From the NCBI GenBank assembly GCA_016938615.1, contig JAFGUH010000109.1, forward strand, positions 1 through 37,342: a stretch of 37,342 nt of DNA, written 5' to 3'. The stretch comes from Halothiobacillaceae bacterium. Lineage in GTDB: Bacteria; Pseudomonadota; Gammaproteobacteria; Halothiobacillales; Halothiobacillaceae. Position 1 is the first letter of the stretch, and each line of letters starts with the position of its first letter. Both the position numbers and the translations under genes were made by a program. The notes under the pieces were generated by a model. The model was given only the letters and a program-made list of their open reading frames with translations. It made no database searches and was not told the origin of the DNA. Positions 29,526 through 37,342 of the stretch are shown here, in pieces.

Positions 29526-29777
29526 TTATTCGTCAGCCCCGCTCTCGTGGGCCTTTGGCTCCGGGTCGATATTGACCGGCCGCGTCGGCACGATCGTGCT
29601 GATGGCATGCTTGTACACCAGTTGGCTGACGTTGTTCTTCAGCAGGACCACGAAGTTGTCGAACGAGTCAATCTGCCCCTGGAGCTTGATGCCGTTACGC
29701 AGGTAGATCGACACGGGGATGTGCTCGCGACGCAGCGTGTTGAGAAACGGTTCTTGCAGTGACTGGCTTTTGGCCAT
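29526..29777 (-). CDS. hfq: RNA chaperone Hfq
   Basis: 83-residue Sm-like hexameric RNA chaperone for small-RNA regulation. The Sm1 motif ([19 protein letters not shown]) and Sm2 motif ([10 protein letters not shown]) are intact, and the proximal-face residues (Q and F of SLQEPFLN) are present. The C-terminal tail is short and acidic. It lies between miaA and hflX, with 274 bp upstream that includes a sigma32-type promoter. Confidence 0.98.
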   Translation of the reverse strand: MAKSQSLQEPFLNTLRREHIPVSIYLRNGIKLQGQIDSFDNFVVLLKNNVSQLVYKHAISTIVPTRPVNIDPEPKAHESGADE

Positions 29778-30051
29778 GGTTCTTCCTCGTTGTGATTCAT
29801 CCGGCCGATACCCTCGGCCAGTCGGCCGTTCTCGGCGGCCTGTCGACTATGGCGACCCCGACCCGGCGGCACGGACGCCTGACCCGACCAGTCGACGTGG
29901 GGGCGAGCCGGAGGTTTTCAATCCCGGATCGCCCGAAAGGTTGCCGGAACGGCATGGAGCCTCTCTCACGCCCTCTCTCAAGCCGGGGAGGCTCACTAGT
30001 GTAGCGCCCCGCTTCGAGCATGCGCACCTGACCCGGTCGAGACTTCCAACT
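29778..30051 (-). promoter_or_regulatory. hfq upstream region with sigma32-type promoter
   Basis: On the minus strand ATTGAAA (29916-29922), a 13-bp spacer and CCCCACGT (29895-29902) give a sigma32-like promoter: 6 of 7 at -35, and 6 of 7 defined positions at -10. The leader would be about 110 nt. A heat-shock promoter for hfq is known in the matching E. coli cluster. Further upstream a hairpin GAGCCTC / GAGGCTC (29957-29963 with 29988-29994) may mark the end of the miaA message. The rest of the spacer shows nothing recognised. Confidence 0.6.
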
Positions 30052-31008
30052 TCATGATCGCCCCGCCTCGACAAAGTTCAGTATGCGCCTCTCCACCGCA
30101 TCCGGTGACTCGGCATCCATCGCCTGCCATTCGTTTGTCCCACGAAGCCAGGTGCGCTGGCGCTTGGCGAGCTGGCGCGTCGCGGTTATCGCGCGCTCGC
30201 GCATCGTCGTCCGTTCGATCTCGCCGGCCAGATACGACCAGGCCTGCCGATAACCGACCGCTCGCACGGCCGGCATGCCGGCATGCAGATCGCCCCGCTG
30301 GTAGAGCGCCTCGACCTCGCCGAGCAGACCCGCGGCGAGCATCACATCGAAGCGTTCGGCGACCGCCTGGCGGGTATGCGCCGTGCTCGGCGGCCATAGC
30401 GCGATCGCCAGCAGGGCCTCGTCGGCCAGCGGCGAGACCGGCGGGTGGCGGCGCTGCCACTCGGTCAGGCTCTGGCCGGTGGCGCGATGGACCTCCAGCG
30501 CCCGGCCGATCCGCTGGGGGTCAGTGGCGTGGATGCGGGCAGCGGCCTCGGGATCGACCTCGGCGAGCTGCGCGTGCATCACCGGCCAGCCGACTCGCTC
30601 GGCCTCTTCGCGGACGGCCTCGCGCACGGCCGTCTCGGTCGGCGGCAGACGCGAGAGTCCGCGCAGCAATGCCTGGAAATACATCATCGTCCCGCCGACG
30701 AGCAGCGGCACCCGCCCGGCCGACCGCGCCGCGGCGATCGCCCCGAGCGCATCGCGGGAAAAGCGCTCGACACTGTAGGCCTCGGCCGGGTCGCAGATGT
30801 CGACCAGCGCGTGCGGGTAGCGGGCCAGGAGCTCGGGCGACGGCTTGGCCGAGCCGATGTCCATGCCGCGATAGATCATCACCGAGTCGACCGAGATGAT
30901 CGACACCGGCAGGCGGTCGGCCAGCCGCATGGCGAGCGTGGTCTTGCCGGAGGCCGTCGGCCCGGCGATGGCGACGATCGGCAGCTGCGGCGACGGGGCG
31001 TGCGCCAT
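30052..31008 (-). CDS. miaA: tRNA dimethylallyltransferase
   Basis: 318-residue enzyme that adds the dimethylallyl group to A37 of tRNAs reading UNN codons. The P-loop GPTASGKTTLAMRLA is followed by ISVDSVMIYRGMDIGSAKP, GGTMMYFQALLRGLS and the C-terminal substrate-binding part (RQLAKRQRTWLRG). The ATG at 31008 overlaps the mutL stop by 1 base (TGATG). Length is typical. Confidence 0.97.
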   Translation of the reverse strand: MAHAPSPQLPIVAIAGPTASGKTTLAMRLADRLPVSIISVDSVMIYRGMDIGSAKPSPELLARYPHALVDICDPAEAYSVERFSRDALGAIAAARSAGRVPLLVGGTMMYFQALLRGLSRLPPTETAVREAVREEAERVGWPVMHAQLAEVDPEAAARIHATDPQRIGRALEVHRATGQSLTEWQRRHPPVSPLADEALLAIALWPPSTAHTRQAVAERFDVMLAAGLLGEVEALYQRGDLHAGMPAVRAVGYRQAWSYLAGEIERTTMRERAITATRQLAKRQRTWLRGTNEWQAMDAESPDAVERRILNFVEAGRS

Positions 31009-32810
31009 CACTGCCCCCGCATGAACCAGCGGTCGAGTTCGTCGATCGACAGCGTCCGCCAGGTAGGCCGGCCGTGGTTGCACTGATCCGAGCGCTCGGT
31101 CCGCTCCATGTCGCGCAGCAGCGCGTTCATCTCCGCGACCGTCAGGCGGCGGTTGGCGCGTACCGAGCCGTGGCAGGCCATGGTCGACAGGATCTCGTCG
31201 ATGCGCTCGTCGACGATAGCGCGCGGCACGGTGTCCTCGGCCATGGGCACTCGTCGCAGTTCAGCGAGCATCTCGCGCACCAGTGTCTCGATGTCCGCCT
31301 CGCGCAGCATCGCCGGCACCTCGCGCACGCGCACCCGTTCCGGCCCGATCCGGTCGACCACCACGCCGGCAGCGGCGAATGCGTCCTGCCAGGTCTCGAA
31401 GGCTTCGGCCTCGGCCGGCGACACGCAAAAGTCCACCGGCAACAGCAACGGTGCGCCGGACAGTCCCCGCTGGCGGTAAATCGTCTTGAGCCGTTCGTAG
31501 GTGACCCGTTCGGCGGCGGCATGGGCGTCGACGATCACCAGCCCGTCGCGATTGCGCGCCAGGATGTAGATCTCGCCGAGGTGGTCGACGGCGTAGCCCA
31601 GCGGCGGGATGTCCTCGTCTGTCGGCAGGGGCTCGGCGACGCCGGGCACGCCTGCCGGTTCCTGCCGACTCTGGACGAGTAACGATAGATAGCCCTGCGA
31701 GGCCCGCCCCCCGAATCCGGGCGAGCCGCCCGACCCGCCGACGGACGATGGCATCGAGCGCTCACCGTCCGGCGCATGGGCTTGGTTCGCCGGCAATCGC
31801 TCCACCGCAACCTGCGATCCGCCGGGGGCAGCCAATGCCCGATGAACCGTTTGGAAGAGGAAGTCGTGCACCCCGCGGGCGTCCCGAAAGCGCACCTCCG
31901 CCTTGGTCGGGTGAACGTTGACGTCCACCGCCGCGGGGTCGAGTCGCAGGGAGAGCACGTAGGCGGGGTGTCGACCGTGATGGAGCACGTCGCTGTAGGC
32001 GCGGCGCACCGCGTGGGCGAGCAGTCGATCTCGCACCACTCGCCCGTTGACGAAGAACAATTGCTGGTCGGTCGAAGCGCGCGCGTAATGAGGGCTCGCG
32101 ACCCACCCAGTCAGGGCCAGACCCGAGGCCCCCGAGTCGATCTCGCGAGCCTGCTCGAGAAAGCCGCGCCCAAGCACCTTGGCAATGCGTTCCTCGATGG
32201 CATCGGCATCCACCGCCGGCAGGTCCAGCACGGCCTTGTCGTTGTGACTGAGACGGAAGGCCACGGCCGGGTTGGCCAGGGCAAGCTTGCGGAGCAACTG
32301 GTCGACATGGCCGAACTCGGTGCGCTCGGTGCGCAGGAACTTGCGCCGGGCGGGCACGTTGAAGAACAGATCGCGCACGTCGACCAGCGTGCCGGGTTTC
32401 GCCGGCGTGGGGCGCGGCTCGTCGCATACGCCCGGCGCCAGTTCCCAGCCGTGGTCGATGTCGGTGGTGCGAGAGACAAGGCGCAAACGGGCAATGGACT
32501 GGATGCTGGCCAGCGCCTCGCCGCGAAAGCCGAAGCTGGCGACGGCCTCGAGGTCGTCGAGATCACGGATCTTGGAGGTGGCGTGTGGGGCTATCGCCAG
32601 CGGTATCTCCTCGGGCGACATACCGTGGCCGTTGTCCCGCACCGAGAGCTGCTTGACCCCACCGGCGACCACTTGCACCTCGATACGGTCCGCTCCGGCA
32701 TCCAGCGCGTTCTCCACCAGTTCCTTGACCACGCTGGCCGGCCGCTCCACCACCTCGCCGGCGGCGATCTGGTTGACCAGGGACTGGGGCAGTTGGCGGA
32801 TTTCGGCCAT
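31008..32810 (-). CDS. mutL: DNA mismatch repair protein MutL (endonuclease-type motifs)
   Basis: 600-residue MutL. The GHKL ATPase motifs are present in the N-terminal 330 residues: ELVENALDAGAD, DNGHGM and FGFRGEAL. After a variable linker, the C-terminal domain contains DAHAAAERVTYE from residue 428, close to the DQHAx2Ex4E metal motif of endonuclease-type MutL. ACHGSVRANRR and QCNHGRPTW at the end complete that site. This differs from E. coli MutL, which lacks the motif and uses MutH. The Gln-to-Ala change is noteworthy. It lies between amiC and miaA. Confidence 0.96.
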   Translation of the reverse strand: MAEIRQLPQSLVNQIAAGEVVERPASVVKELVENALDAGADRIEVQVVAGGVKQLSVRDNGHGMSPEEIPLAIAPHATSKIRDLDDLEAVASFGFRGEALASIQSIARLRLVSRTTDIDHGWELAPGVCDEPRPTPAKPGTLVDVRDLFFNVPARRKFLRTERTEFGHVDQLLRKLALANPAVAFRLSHNDKAVLDLPAVDADAIEERIAKVLGRGFLEQAREIDSGASGLALTGWVASPHYARASTDQQLFFVNGRVVRDRLLAHAVRRAYSDVLHHGRHPAYVLSLRLDPAAVDVNVHPTKAEVRFRDARGVHDFLFQTVHRALAAPGGSQVAVERLPANQAHAPDGERSMPSSVGGSGGSPGFGGRASQGYLSLLVQSRQEPAGVPGVAEPLPTDEDIPPLGYAVDHLGEIYILARNRDGLVIVDAHAAAERVTYERLKTIYRQRGLSGAPLLLPVDFCVSPAEAEAFETWQDAFAAAGVVVDRIGPERVRVREVPAMLREADIETLVREMLAELRRVPMAEDTVPRAIVDERIDEILSTMACHGSVRANRRLTVAEMNALLRDMERTERSDQCNHGRPTWRTLSIDELDRWFMRGQ

Positions 32811-32880
32811 GGGGCTCCGTGCAAAGCCGCCATTGTCACCCCGTGTCTCAGCTCAAGACAAGGAGAAGGCCGACTCGGCC

Positions 32881-34137
32881 TCAGAGCATTGCGTAACGGG
32901 TGCCTTGCGGCGCATGGGCCGTGTAGTAACTATTCACGCCCTCGAGGATCGATTCGGCGATCTTGCGCTGATACCAGGAGCTGCGCAGGCGCTTTTCTTC
33001 ATGCGGATTGCTGATGAAGGCGCTCTCGACCAGGATCGACGGGATGTCCGGCGACTTGAGCACCGCGAAACCGGCCTGTTGCACCGACTCCTTGTGCAAC
33101 TCGGCCACGCTGTCGATGCGCTTGAGGACACGATCGGCGAAATCGAGGCTCGACTCCAGCGTCTTGGTCTGCGCCAGGTCGAGCAACACCGAGGCCACGT
33201 CCCGGTCGTGGTCGGCCAGGGACGCCCCGCCGACAAAGTCTGCACTGTTTTCCTTGGCCGCCAGCCAGCGCGCGGCCTCGGAGCTCGCCCCGTTCTGGCT
33301 CAGGCAATAGACCGACGCGCCCTTCGCCGAGGAGAGACGGAAGGCATCGGCATGCACGGAAATGAACAGGTCCGCCTGGTGCCGCCGCGCGATCTCGGTG
33401 CGTTGACGCAGGGGAATGAAGCGGTCGTCCTCGCGAGTCATCACGGGCGTAAGGCCGGGGGTTGCGGCGATCAGGTCACGCAATTGCAGGCCGATGTTGA
33501 GCACGATGTCCTTCTCACGGGTTCCGCGGCGGCCGATCGCGCCGGGATCCTTGCCCCCGTGACCGGGATCGATCGCGACCACGAGATCACGGAACGCGCC
33601 GGAACCGGCACGGGCAGCTGATTCCTGCTGGGGCACGTCGGGTCGTTCGGCGATCACGGTCCGCTCGCCGCCCCCGTGGGGCAGGTCGACCACGAGCCGG
33701 TAGGCACCGCCGTCGGTGGGCGGGAGAATGATGATCTGCGGCCGGGTGCGCTTCTTGAGGTCGAACACCAGTCGCAGATCGTGCCCGTTGCGCACGCCCA
33801 CCCGCAGTCCTTTGACCACCGGCGAATCCGGGGTCGCCGGCATCGATACGTCGTTCAACCGCGTGGAACGCACGTCGATCACCGCGCGCGCCGGATTGTC
33901 GAGCAGCAGGGTTTCGAAATCGACCGGCGAGGAGATCGAGAAGACGTAGCGGGTGAATCCCTTGTGGCGACCGGCCTCCACGCGCGAGACCGCGACCGAT
34001 CGAGCCGCCAGCGCCGAGCCGGCGAACGGCAAGCCAACGGCGGCGACCCCGCCGGCAATCGCCGATCGCAGGAAGCGTCGGCGCTCGCCGTCCAATCGGG
34101 CGAGCGCATCAGGAGCAGGCTGGATTCGCTTGTTCAT
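32881..34137 (-). CDS. amiC: N-acetylmuramoyl-L-alanine amidase, AmiC type (Tat-exported)
   Basis: 418-residue periplasmic amidase that splits septal peptidoglycan during daughter-cell separation. The N-terminus has a twin-arginine signal (RRRFLRSAIAGG followed by a hydrophobic stretch ending ALA). An AMIN domain comes next (about residues 50-160), then an Amidase_3 domain with the zinc site (AIDPGHGGKDPG, TREKDIVLN, FISVHADAF, ILVESAFISN). The ATG at 34137 follows AGAGGTGGAAC. E. coli has amiB at this place; the Tat signal and AMIN domain favour the AmiC name. Its activator NlpD is encoded at 4544-5308. Confidence 0.93.
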   Translation of the reverse strand: MNKRIQPAPDALARLDGERRRFLRSAIAGGVAAVGLPFAGSALAARSVAVSRVEAGRHKGFTRYVFSISSPVDFETLLLDNPARAVIDVRSTRLNDVSMPATPDSPVVKGLRVGVRNGHDLRLVFDLKKRTRPQIIILPPTDGGAYRLVVDLPHGGGERTVIAERPDVPQQESAARAGSGAFRDLVVAIDPGHGGKDPGAIGRRGTREKDIVLNIGLQLRDLIAATPGLTPVMTREDDRFIPLRQRTEIARRHQADLFISVHADAFRLSSAKGASVYCLSQNGASSEAARWLAAKENSADFVGGASLADHDRDVASVLLDLAQTKTLESSLDFADRVLKRIDSVAELHKESVQQAGFAVLKSPDIPSILVESAFISNPHEEKRLRSSWYQRKIAESILEGVNSYYTAHAPQGTRYAML

Positions 34138-34362
34138 GTTCCACCTCTGGCAACACGCCCCAAGATCGTGTTTCATCACACGGCCACTACAGTGTGAGCC
34201 AAAAGGGAATTTTTTCAACAAATGCAAGAGGATAGAGCGCTTTCCTAAACCCGATACACGAACTGCATTTACCAAATGTGGCGCCAGATAAGACGAAAAA
34301 CCACTAGATGATGTGGTTTGGACCGTGTTGAAAAAACACCACGGCAGGAGGAGAAACCGACA
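34138..34362 (-). promoter_or_regulatory. amiC upstream region and tsaE terminator
   Basis: AT-rich spacer. A hairpin AAACCAC / GTGGTTT (34298-34304 with 34313-34319) runs into T residues on the minus strand and probably ends the trpS/nnr/tsaE transcript. The AT-rich 34190-34290 stretch likely carries the amiC promoter. TTGAAA at about 34223-34228 on the minus strand is a possible -35 but has no good -10. Confidence 0.5.
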
Positions 34363-34857
34363 TCAGGAGCGACCGAGGCGCGTCATCCATCGCCGGCCAA
34401 GTGGCCTCAGGGCCCGCAGCACGATGTCACGGTGCTGCGGTCGCCGAGCCTCCCCAGCCAGCGACAGCTCAAGGTCGGCGACAAGTTCGCCCTGTGCCTG
34501 CCCGAGCCATTCGATCAGCAGCAAGGCGTCATCGAGTTCGTCGCGAACCCCGAGGTAGTCGAGTTCCTCGGGATCGGCAAGGCGATAAAGATCAAGATGC
34601 AAAACCCGAGCGGGACCACCGGCCGGCGCCTCGACGTCATAGGGCTCGACCAGGGTGTAGGTGGGGCTGCGAATGGTGCCGGTAACACCGAGCGAGCGCA
34701 GGAAGGCCCGCGCGAAGGTCGACTTGCCGGCACCGAGGTCGCCGCGCAGCGACAGGATGCCCGCCGATGGCGCCAGCGTCGCCAGTCGAGCAGCCAGCGA
34801 CTCGACCGCGGCCTGATCGAGGCCTTTTGCCTCGAACCGGTCTTCACGCTTCGCCAT
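34363..34857 (-). CDS. tsaE: tRNA t6A biosynthesis ATPase TsaE
   Basis: 164-residue ATPase needed with TsaB, TsaC and TsaD to make N6-threonylcarbamoyl-A37 in tRNA. The Walker A motif GDLGAGKST is at residues 39-47, followed by IRSPTYTLVEPY, HLDLYRL and IEWLGQ. The ATG at 34857 has GAGG 6 bases upstream; an adjacent ATG at 34860 is equally in frame. It overlaps the end of nnr by 14 bases. The tsaE-amiC-mutL order is the conserved gammaproteobacterial one. Confidence 0.95.
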   Translation of the reverse strand: MAKREDRFEAKGLDQAAVESLAARLATLAPSAGILSLRGDLGAGKSTFARAFLRSLGVTGTIRSPTYTLVEPYDVEAPAGGPARVLHLDLYRLADPEELDYLGVRDELDDALLLIEWLGQAQGELVADLELSLAGEARRPQHRDIVLRALRPLGRRWMTRLGRS

Positions 34858-36436
34858 CATCACCCTCACCCGAAAACGACGATGCCAGTCGCCAACCGCC
34901 CACCGGGGCCGACCGGCCGTTGATAACCGCACGGATAGAATCGCACAGCTCGCCGGCAGCCATGCCCCACTCGCCGTGATCCAGCGCCTCGAGCTCGCCT
35001 GCCTCGGCATGCACGCAGACCGCTGCCTCCATCGCCGTCAAGCGCGCCATCCCCATGCCGAGGAAGGCGCCCAGCACGCCGGACAGCACGTCACCGCTCC
35101 CGGCAGTCGCAAGGGCGGCAGTACCACGCTGGCACACGGCCAGATGCTCGCCGTCGGTCAACACGCTACCGGCACCCTTGAGCACCACCGCACAGCCGAA
35201 CCGATCCGACAGGGTGCGTGCCGAGGTGAGGCGATCGGCATTGATTTCCGCCGTGGCGCACTCGAGCATCATTGCCGCCTCGCCCGGGTGCGGGGTGACC
35301 ACCGCCTCCCGCCCCTCGAGCGACTGCGAACCCAGCAGCCGCAGCGCATCGGCGTCCACCACCAGCGGCAGCGGGCAGTCACGCAATGCGCGCCACGTCT
35401 CGACGGCCCAGCCGTCACGCCCCAGGCCGGGACCGACCACCACGCTGGTCGCCTCGCCCGCCAGTCGCAGCAGATCGCGGGCGTTCTCGATGCCGTGGAC
35501 GATCAGCTCGGGACGGCCGACATTGAGGGTGGCGGCATGCGCCGGGTGGGTGGCGACGATCACCTTGCCGGCCCCGGCACGCAGCGCGGCTTCGGCAGCG
35601 AGCCGGGCCGCGCCGGGCATGCCGCGATTGCCGGCGACAATCAGCACCGTGCCGAAGCTGCCCTTGTGGCCGTCACGGGGACGAGACCCGAGGCACAGCC
35701 CGCCGGCCAGCAATGCCACGCCGCCAGCGCGATTGGTCAGGGGATGACCCAGCTCGGCCAGCACCCGTTCCCCGCAGGCCGCCAGCGCCGGGCCGGTGGT
35801 CAGCCCCCGCTTGATGCCGAGGAAGGTCACGGTGACGTCGGCGGGCAATGTCAGCGGGTCGAGCACGCCGCTGTCGGCATTCACGCCGGAGGGCAGGTCC
35901 ACGGCCAGCACACCCGGGCGCTCATCCGTGTCGTCGAGTTGCCGTCCCACCCGCTCGAGGAACTCGGCCGCGTTGCCGCCGATCGGCCGCGACAGGCCAA
36001 TGCCGAACAGGGCATCGACGACGACGTCGGCCCGCTCGAGCGCGTTGGTCACAGCCTCGGGCACCGCAGCCACCTCGATCGCCGGCCAGACCTCCCGCAG
36101 TGCGGCCCAGGCGTGCGCGGCACTGCCGTGGAATTCGGGCTGCTGCCAGCCCAGCAAACTCACCTCGAGACCGGCCTGATGGGCCAGCCGGGCGATCACC
36201 AGCCCATCGCCGCCGTTCTGCCCCGGACCGACCAGCACCGTCAGTCGCTTCGCCTCGGGCCAGCGACGCCGCAGCTCGTCGAAGGCCGCCTCGCCAGCCC
36301 GCTCCATCAGCCCATAGGCATCCACCCCACCGGCGAACAACGCCTGTTCGTGGGCCTGAATGCTCTCCACCGACCAGGCCCGAACGAGGGCTGGATCGAC
36401 GACGGGGCGAATGAGCTGCGGGGCGGTGGTCGACAT
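34844..36436 (-). CDS. nnr: Bifunctional NAD(P)H-hydrate epimerase / ADP-dependent dehydratase
   Basis: 530-residue repair enzyme for hydrated NADH and NADPH. The N-terminal YjeF_N epimerase domain (about residues 1-230) contains LVGPGQNGGDGLVIARLA and DALFGIGLSRP. The C-terminal ribokinase-like dehydratase domain contains GNRGMPGAARLAAEAALRAG, VVGPGLGRD, VTPHPGEAAMML and the catalytic ATAGSGDVLSG. Both halves are complete. It starts 17 bp after trpS and overlaps tsaE. Confidence 0.96.
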   Translation of the reverse strand: MSTTAPQLIRPVVDPALVRAWSVESIQAHEQALFAGGVDAYGLMERAGEAAFDELRRRWPEAKRLTVLVGPGQNGGDGLVIARLAHQAGLEVSLLGWQQPEFHGSAAHAWAALREVWPAIEVAAVPEAVTNALERADVVVDALFGIGLSRPIGGNAAEFLERVGRQLDDTDERPGVLAVDLPSGVNADSGVLDPLTLPADVTVTFLGIKRGLTTGPALAACGERVLAELGHPLTNRAGGVALLAGGLCLGSRPRDGHKGSFGTVLIVAGNRGMPGAARLAAEAALRAGAGKVIVATHPAHAATLNVGRPELIVHGIENARDLLRLAGEATSVVVGPGLGRDGWAVETWRALRDCPLPLVVDADALRLLGSQSLEGREAVVTPHPGEAAMMLECATAEINADRLTSARTLSDRFGCAVVLKGAGSVLTDGEHLAVCQRGTAALATAGSGDVLSGVLGAFLGMGMARLTAMEAAVCVHAEAGELEALDHGEWGMAAGELCDSIRAVINGRSAPVGGWRLASSFSGEGDDGEA

Positions 36437-36453
36437 GGTTCAGTCCGGGGCGA

Positions 36454-37342
36454 TCAGCCGAGGATGTCCGGGCGCGGCAGAAAGCCGAGTGCATCGAAGG
36501 CGCGCTGGAGCGTCGGCCGGGCCCGCTCGGCCGCGCGCTCGGCACCCTTGGCGAGGATGGCATCCAGCCCCGCCTCGTCGGCGCGGATCTCGCGGTAGCG
36601 GGCCGTGATCGGCTCAAGATGCGCGATCACCGCCTCGCCGGTCTCGACCTTGAGCTTGCCGTAACCCTCACCGGCCAGGCGGCCCTCGATCGACTCGATC
36701 GACTCGTCGCCGAAGATCGACAAAAGCGTCATGAGATTCGACACGCCCGGCTTGTTCTCCGGATCGAAGCGGATCTCCATGTCCGAGTCGGTCACCGCCT
36801 TCTTGAACTTCTTGAGAATCTTTTTCGGCTCGTCGAGCAGTGCCACGTAGCTCGACTCGCTCGGGTCGGACTTCGACATCTTCGCGGTCGGGTCCTGCAG
36901 CGACATCACGCGCGCGCCCGCCTTGGGGATGAACGGCTCGGGCACGGTGAAGATATCGCCGTAGAGCTTGTTGAAGCGCATGGCCAGATCGCGGGTGAGC
37001 TCGAGGTGCTGTTTCTGATCGGCGCCGACCGGCACGTGCGTGGCCTGGTAGAGCAGGATGTCGGCGGCCATCAGCACGGGATAATCGAACAGGCCGGCGT
37101 TGATGTTGGCCTGGTGGCGCTGCGACTTGTCCTTGAACTGGGTCATGCGCTCGAGCTCGCCCATGTAGGTGTAGCAGTTGAGCACCCAGCCGAGCTCGGC
37201 GTGCGCCGGGACGTGCGACTGGACGAACAGGGTGCTCTTGTCCGGGTCGAGCCCGCAGGCGAGATACAGGGCCAAAAAGTCGTAGCAGCGCGAGCGGAAC
37301 TCGGCCGGGTCCTGGCGCACGGTGATCGCGTGCAGGTCGACC
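36454..37342 (-). CDS. trpS: Tryptophanyl-tRNA synthetase (5' end beyond window)
   Basis: C-terminal part, about 296 residues, of a class I tryptophanyl-tRNA synthetase. The frame stays open to the window end, where [12 protein letters not shown] is read, so the N-terminal HIGH-type motif lies outside. Visible are [33 protein letters not shown] and the KMSKS loop in TAKMSKSD. The C-terminus is complete. It precedes nnr by 17 bp and is probably in the same operon. Confidence 0.95.
   Translation of the reverse strand, partial: VDLHAITVRQDPAEFRSRCYDFLALYLACGLDPDKSTLFVQSHVPAHAELGWVLNCYTYMGELERMTQFKDKSQRHQANINAGLFDYPVLMAADILLYQATHVPVGADQKQHLELTRDLAMRFNKLYGDIFTVPEPFIPKAGARVMSLQDPTAKMSKSDPSESSYVALLDEPKKILKKFKKAVTDSDMEIRFDPENKPGVSNLMTLLSIFGDESIESIEGRLAGEGYGKLKVETGEAVIAHLEPITARYREIRADEAGLDAILAKGAERAAERARPTLQRAFDALGFLPRPDILG

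Noticed and set aside
29778-30051. hfq-miaA spacer as a fifth palindromic element
   Set aside because: It has GC-rich inverted repeats but no GGAAMCTCTGCACGAAT end and no alignment to hairpin 1.

Overview
The window is a gene-dense, GC-rich stretch of a gammaproteobacterial chromosome. Three classic gammaproteobacterial neighbourhoods support this: surE-pcm-(yqaA)-nlpD-rpoS, rpsP-rimM-trmD-rplS, and trpS-nnr-tsaE-amiC-mutL-miaA-hfq-hflX-hflK-hflC-DUF2065-hisZ-purA. DciA beside secA and HisZ beside purA fit a lineage outside the enterics, perhaps Chromatiales or a relative; that placement is inference. No phage, plasmid, CRISPR, rRNA or tRNA gene was seen. Nearly all genes are housekeeping and lie on the minus strand.

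Layout. 1-411: an intergenic repeat copy, then pepA (+). 1936-8116: a SlyA-like MarR regulator, rpoS, nlpD, a DedA/YqaA membrane protein, pcm and surE (all minus), then smrA (+), divergent from surE. 8125-15076 (minus): secA, a YdgA-like DUF945 protein, argJ, a MutT-ThiE fusion and a small exported protein. dciA (+) is divergent from secA. 15683-16732: a CheY-like response regulator bracketed by two repeat copies. 16729-20610 (minus): lpxC, htpG, a DUF429 protein. 20715-22646 (minus): the rpsP ribosomal/tRNA-modification operon, closed by a strong terminator. 22850-25325 (minus): hisZ-purA. 25477-37342 (minus): the long tsaE-mutL-miaA-hfq-hfl cluster, with trpS cut by the window end.

The most unusual content is between the genes. 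Four related palindromic elements (1-209, 15720-15915, 16636-16728, 27839-28106) share inverted ends of the type GGAAMCTCTGCACGAAT. The complete 268-bp copy can fold as a closing helix carrying two long hairpins. Copies at 1-209 and 27839-28106 differ at six stem positions, with both arms changed together each time. The 93-bp copy looks like an internal-deletion derivative. It has inserted exactly at the lpxC stop codon and is flanked by a CTAG duplication. This looks like a family of small non-autonomous mobile elements; I do not recognise it as a named family.

Other regulatory signals include sigma32-type promoters with identical 13-bp spacing upstream of htpG and hfq, a REP-like GTAG-hairpin next to an exact 14-bp tandem duplication downstream of rpoS, and a nested inverted repeat in front of the marR gene. 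Protein-level oddities are a MutL with a near-complete endonuclease motif (DAHA instead of DQHA), an lpxC with only TTG start candidates, and an NlpD with a degenerate peptidase site, as expected for an amidase activator.
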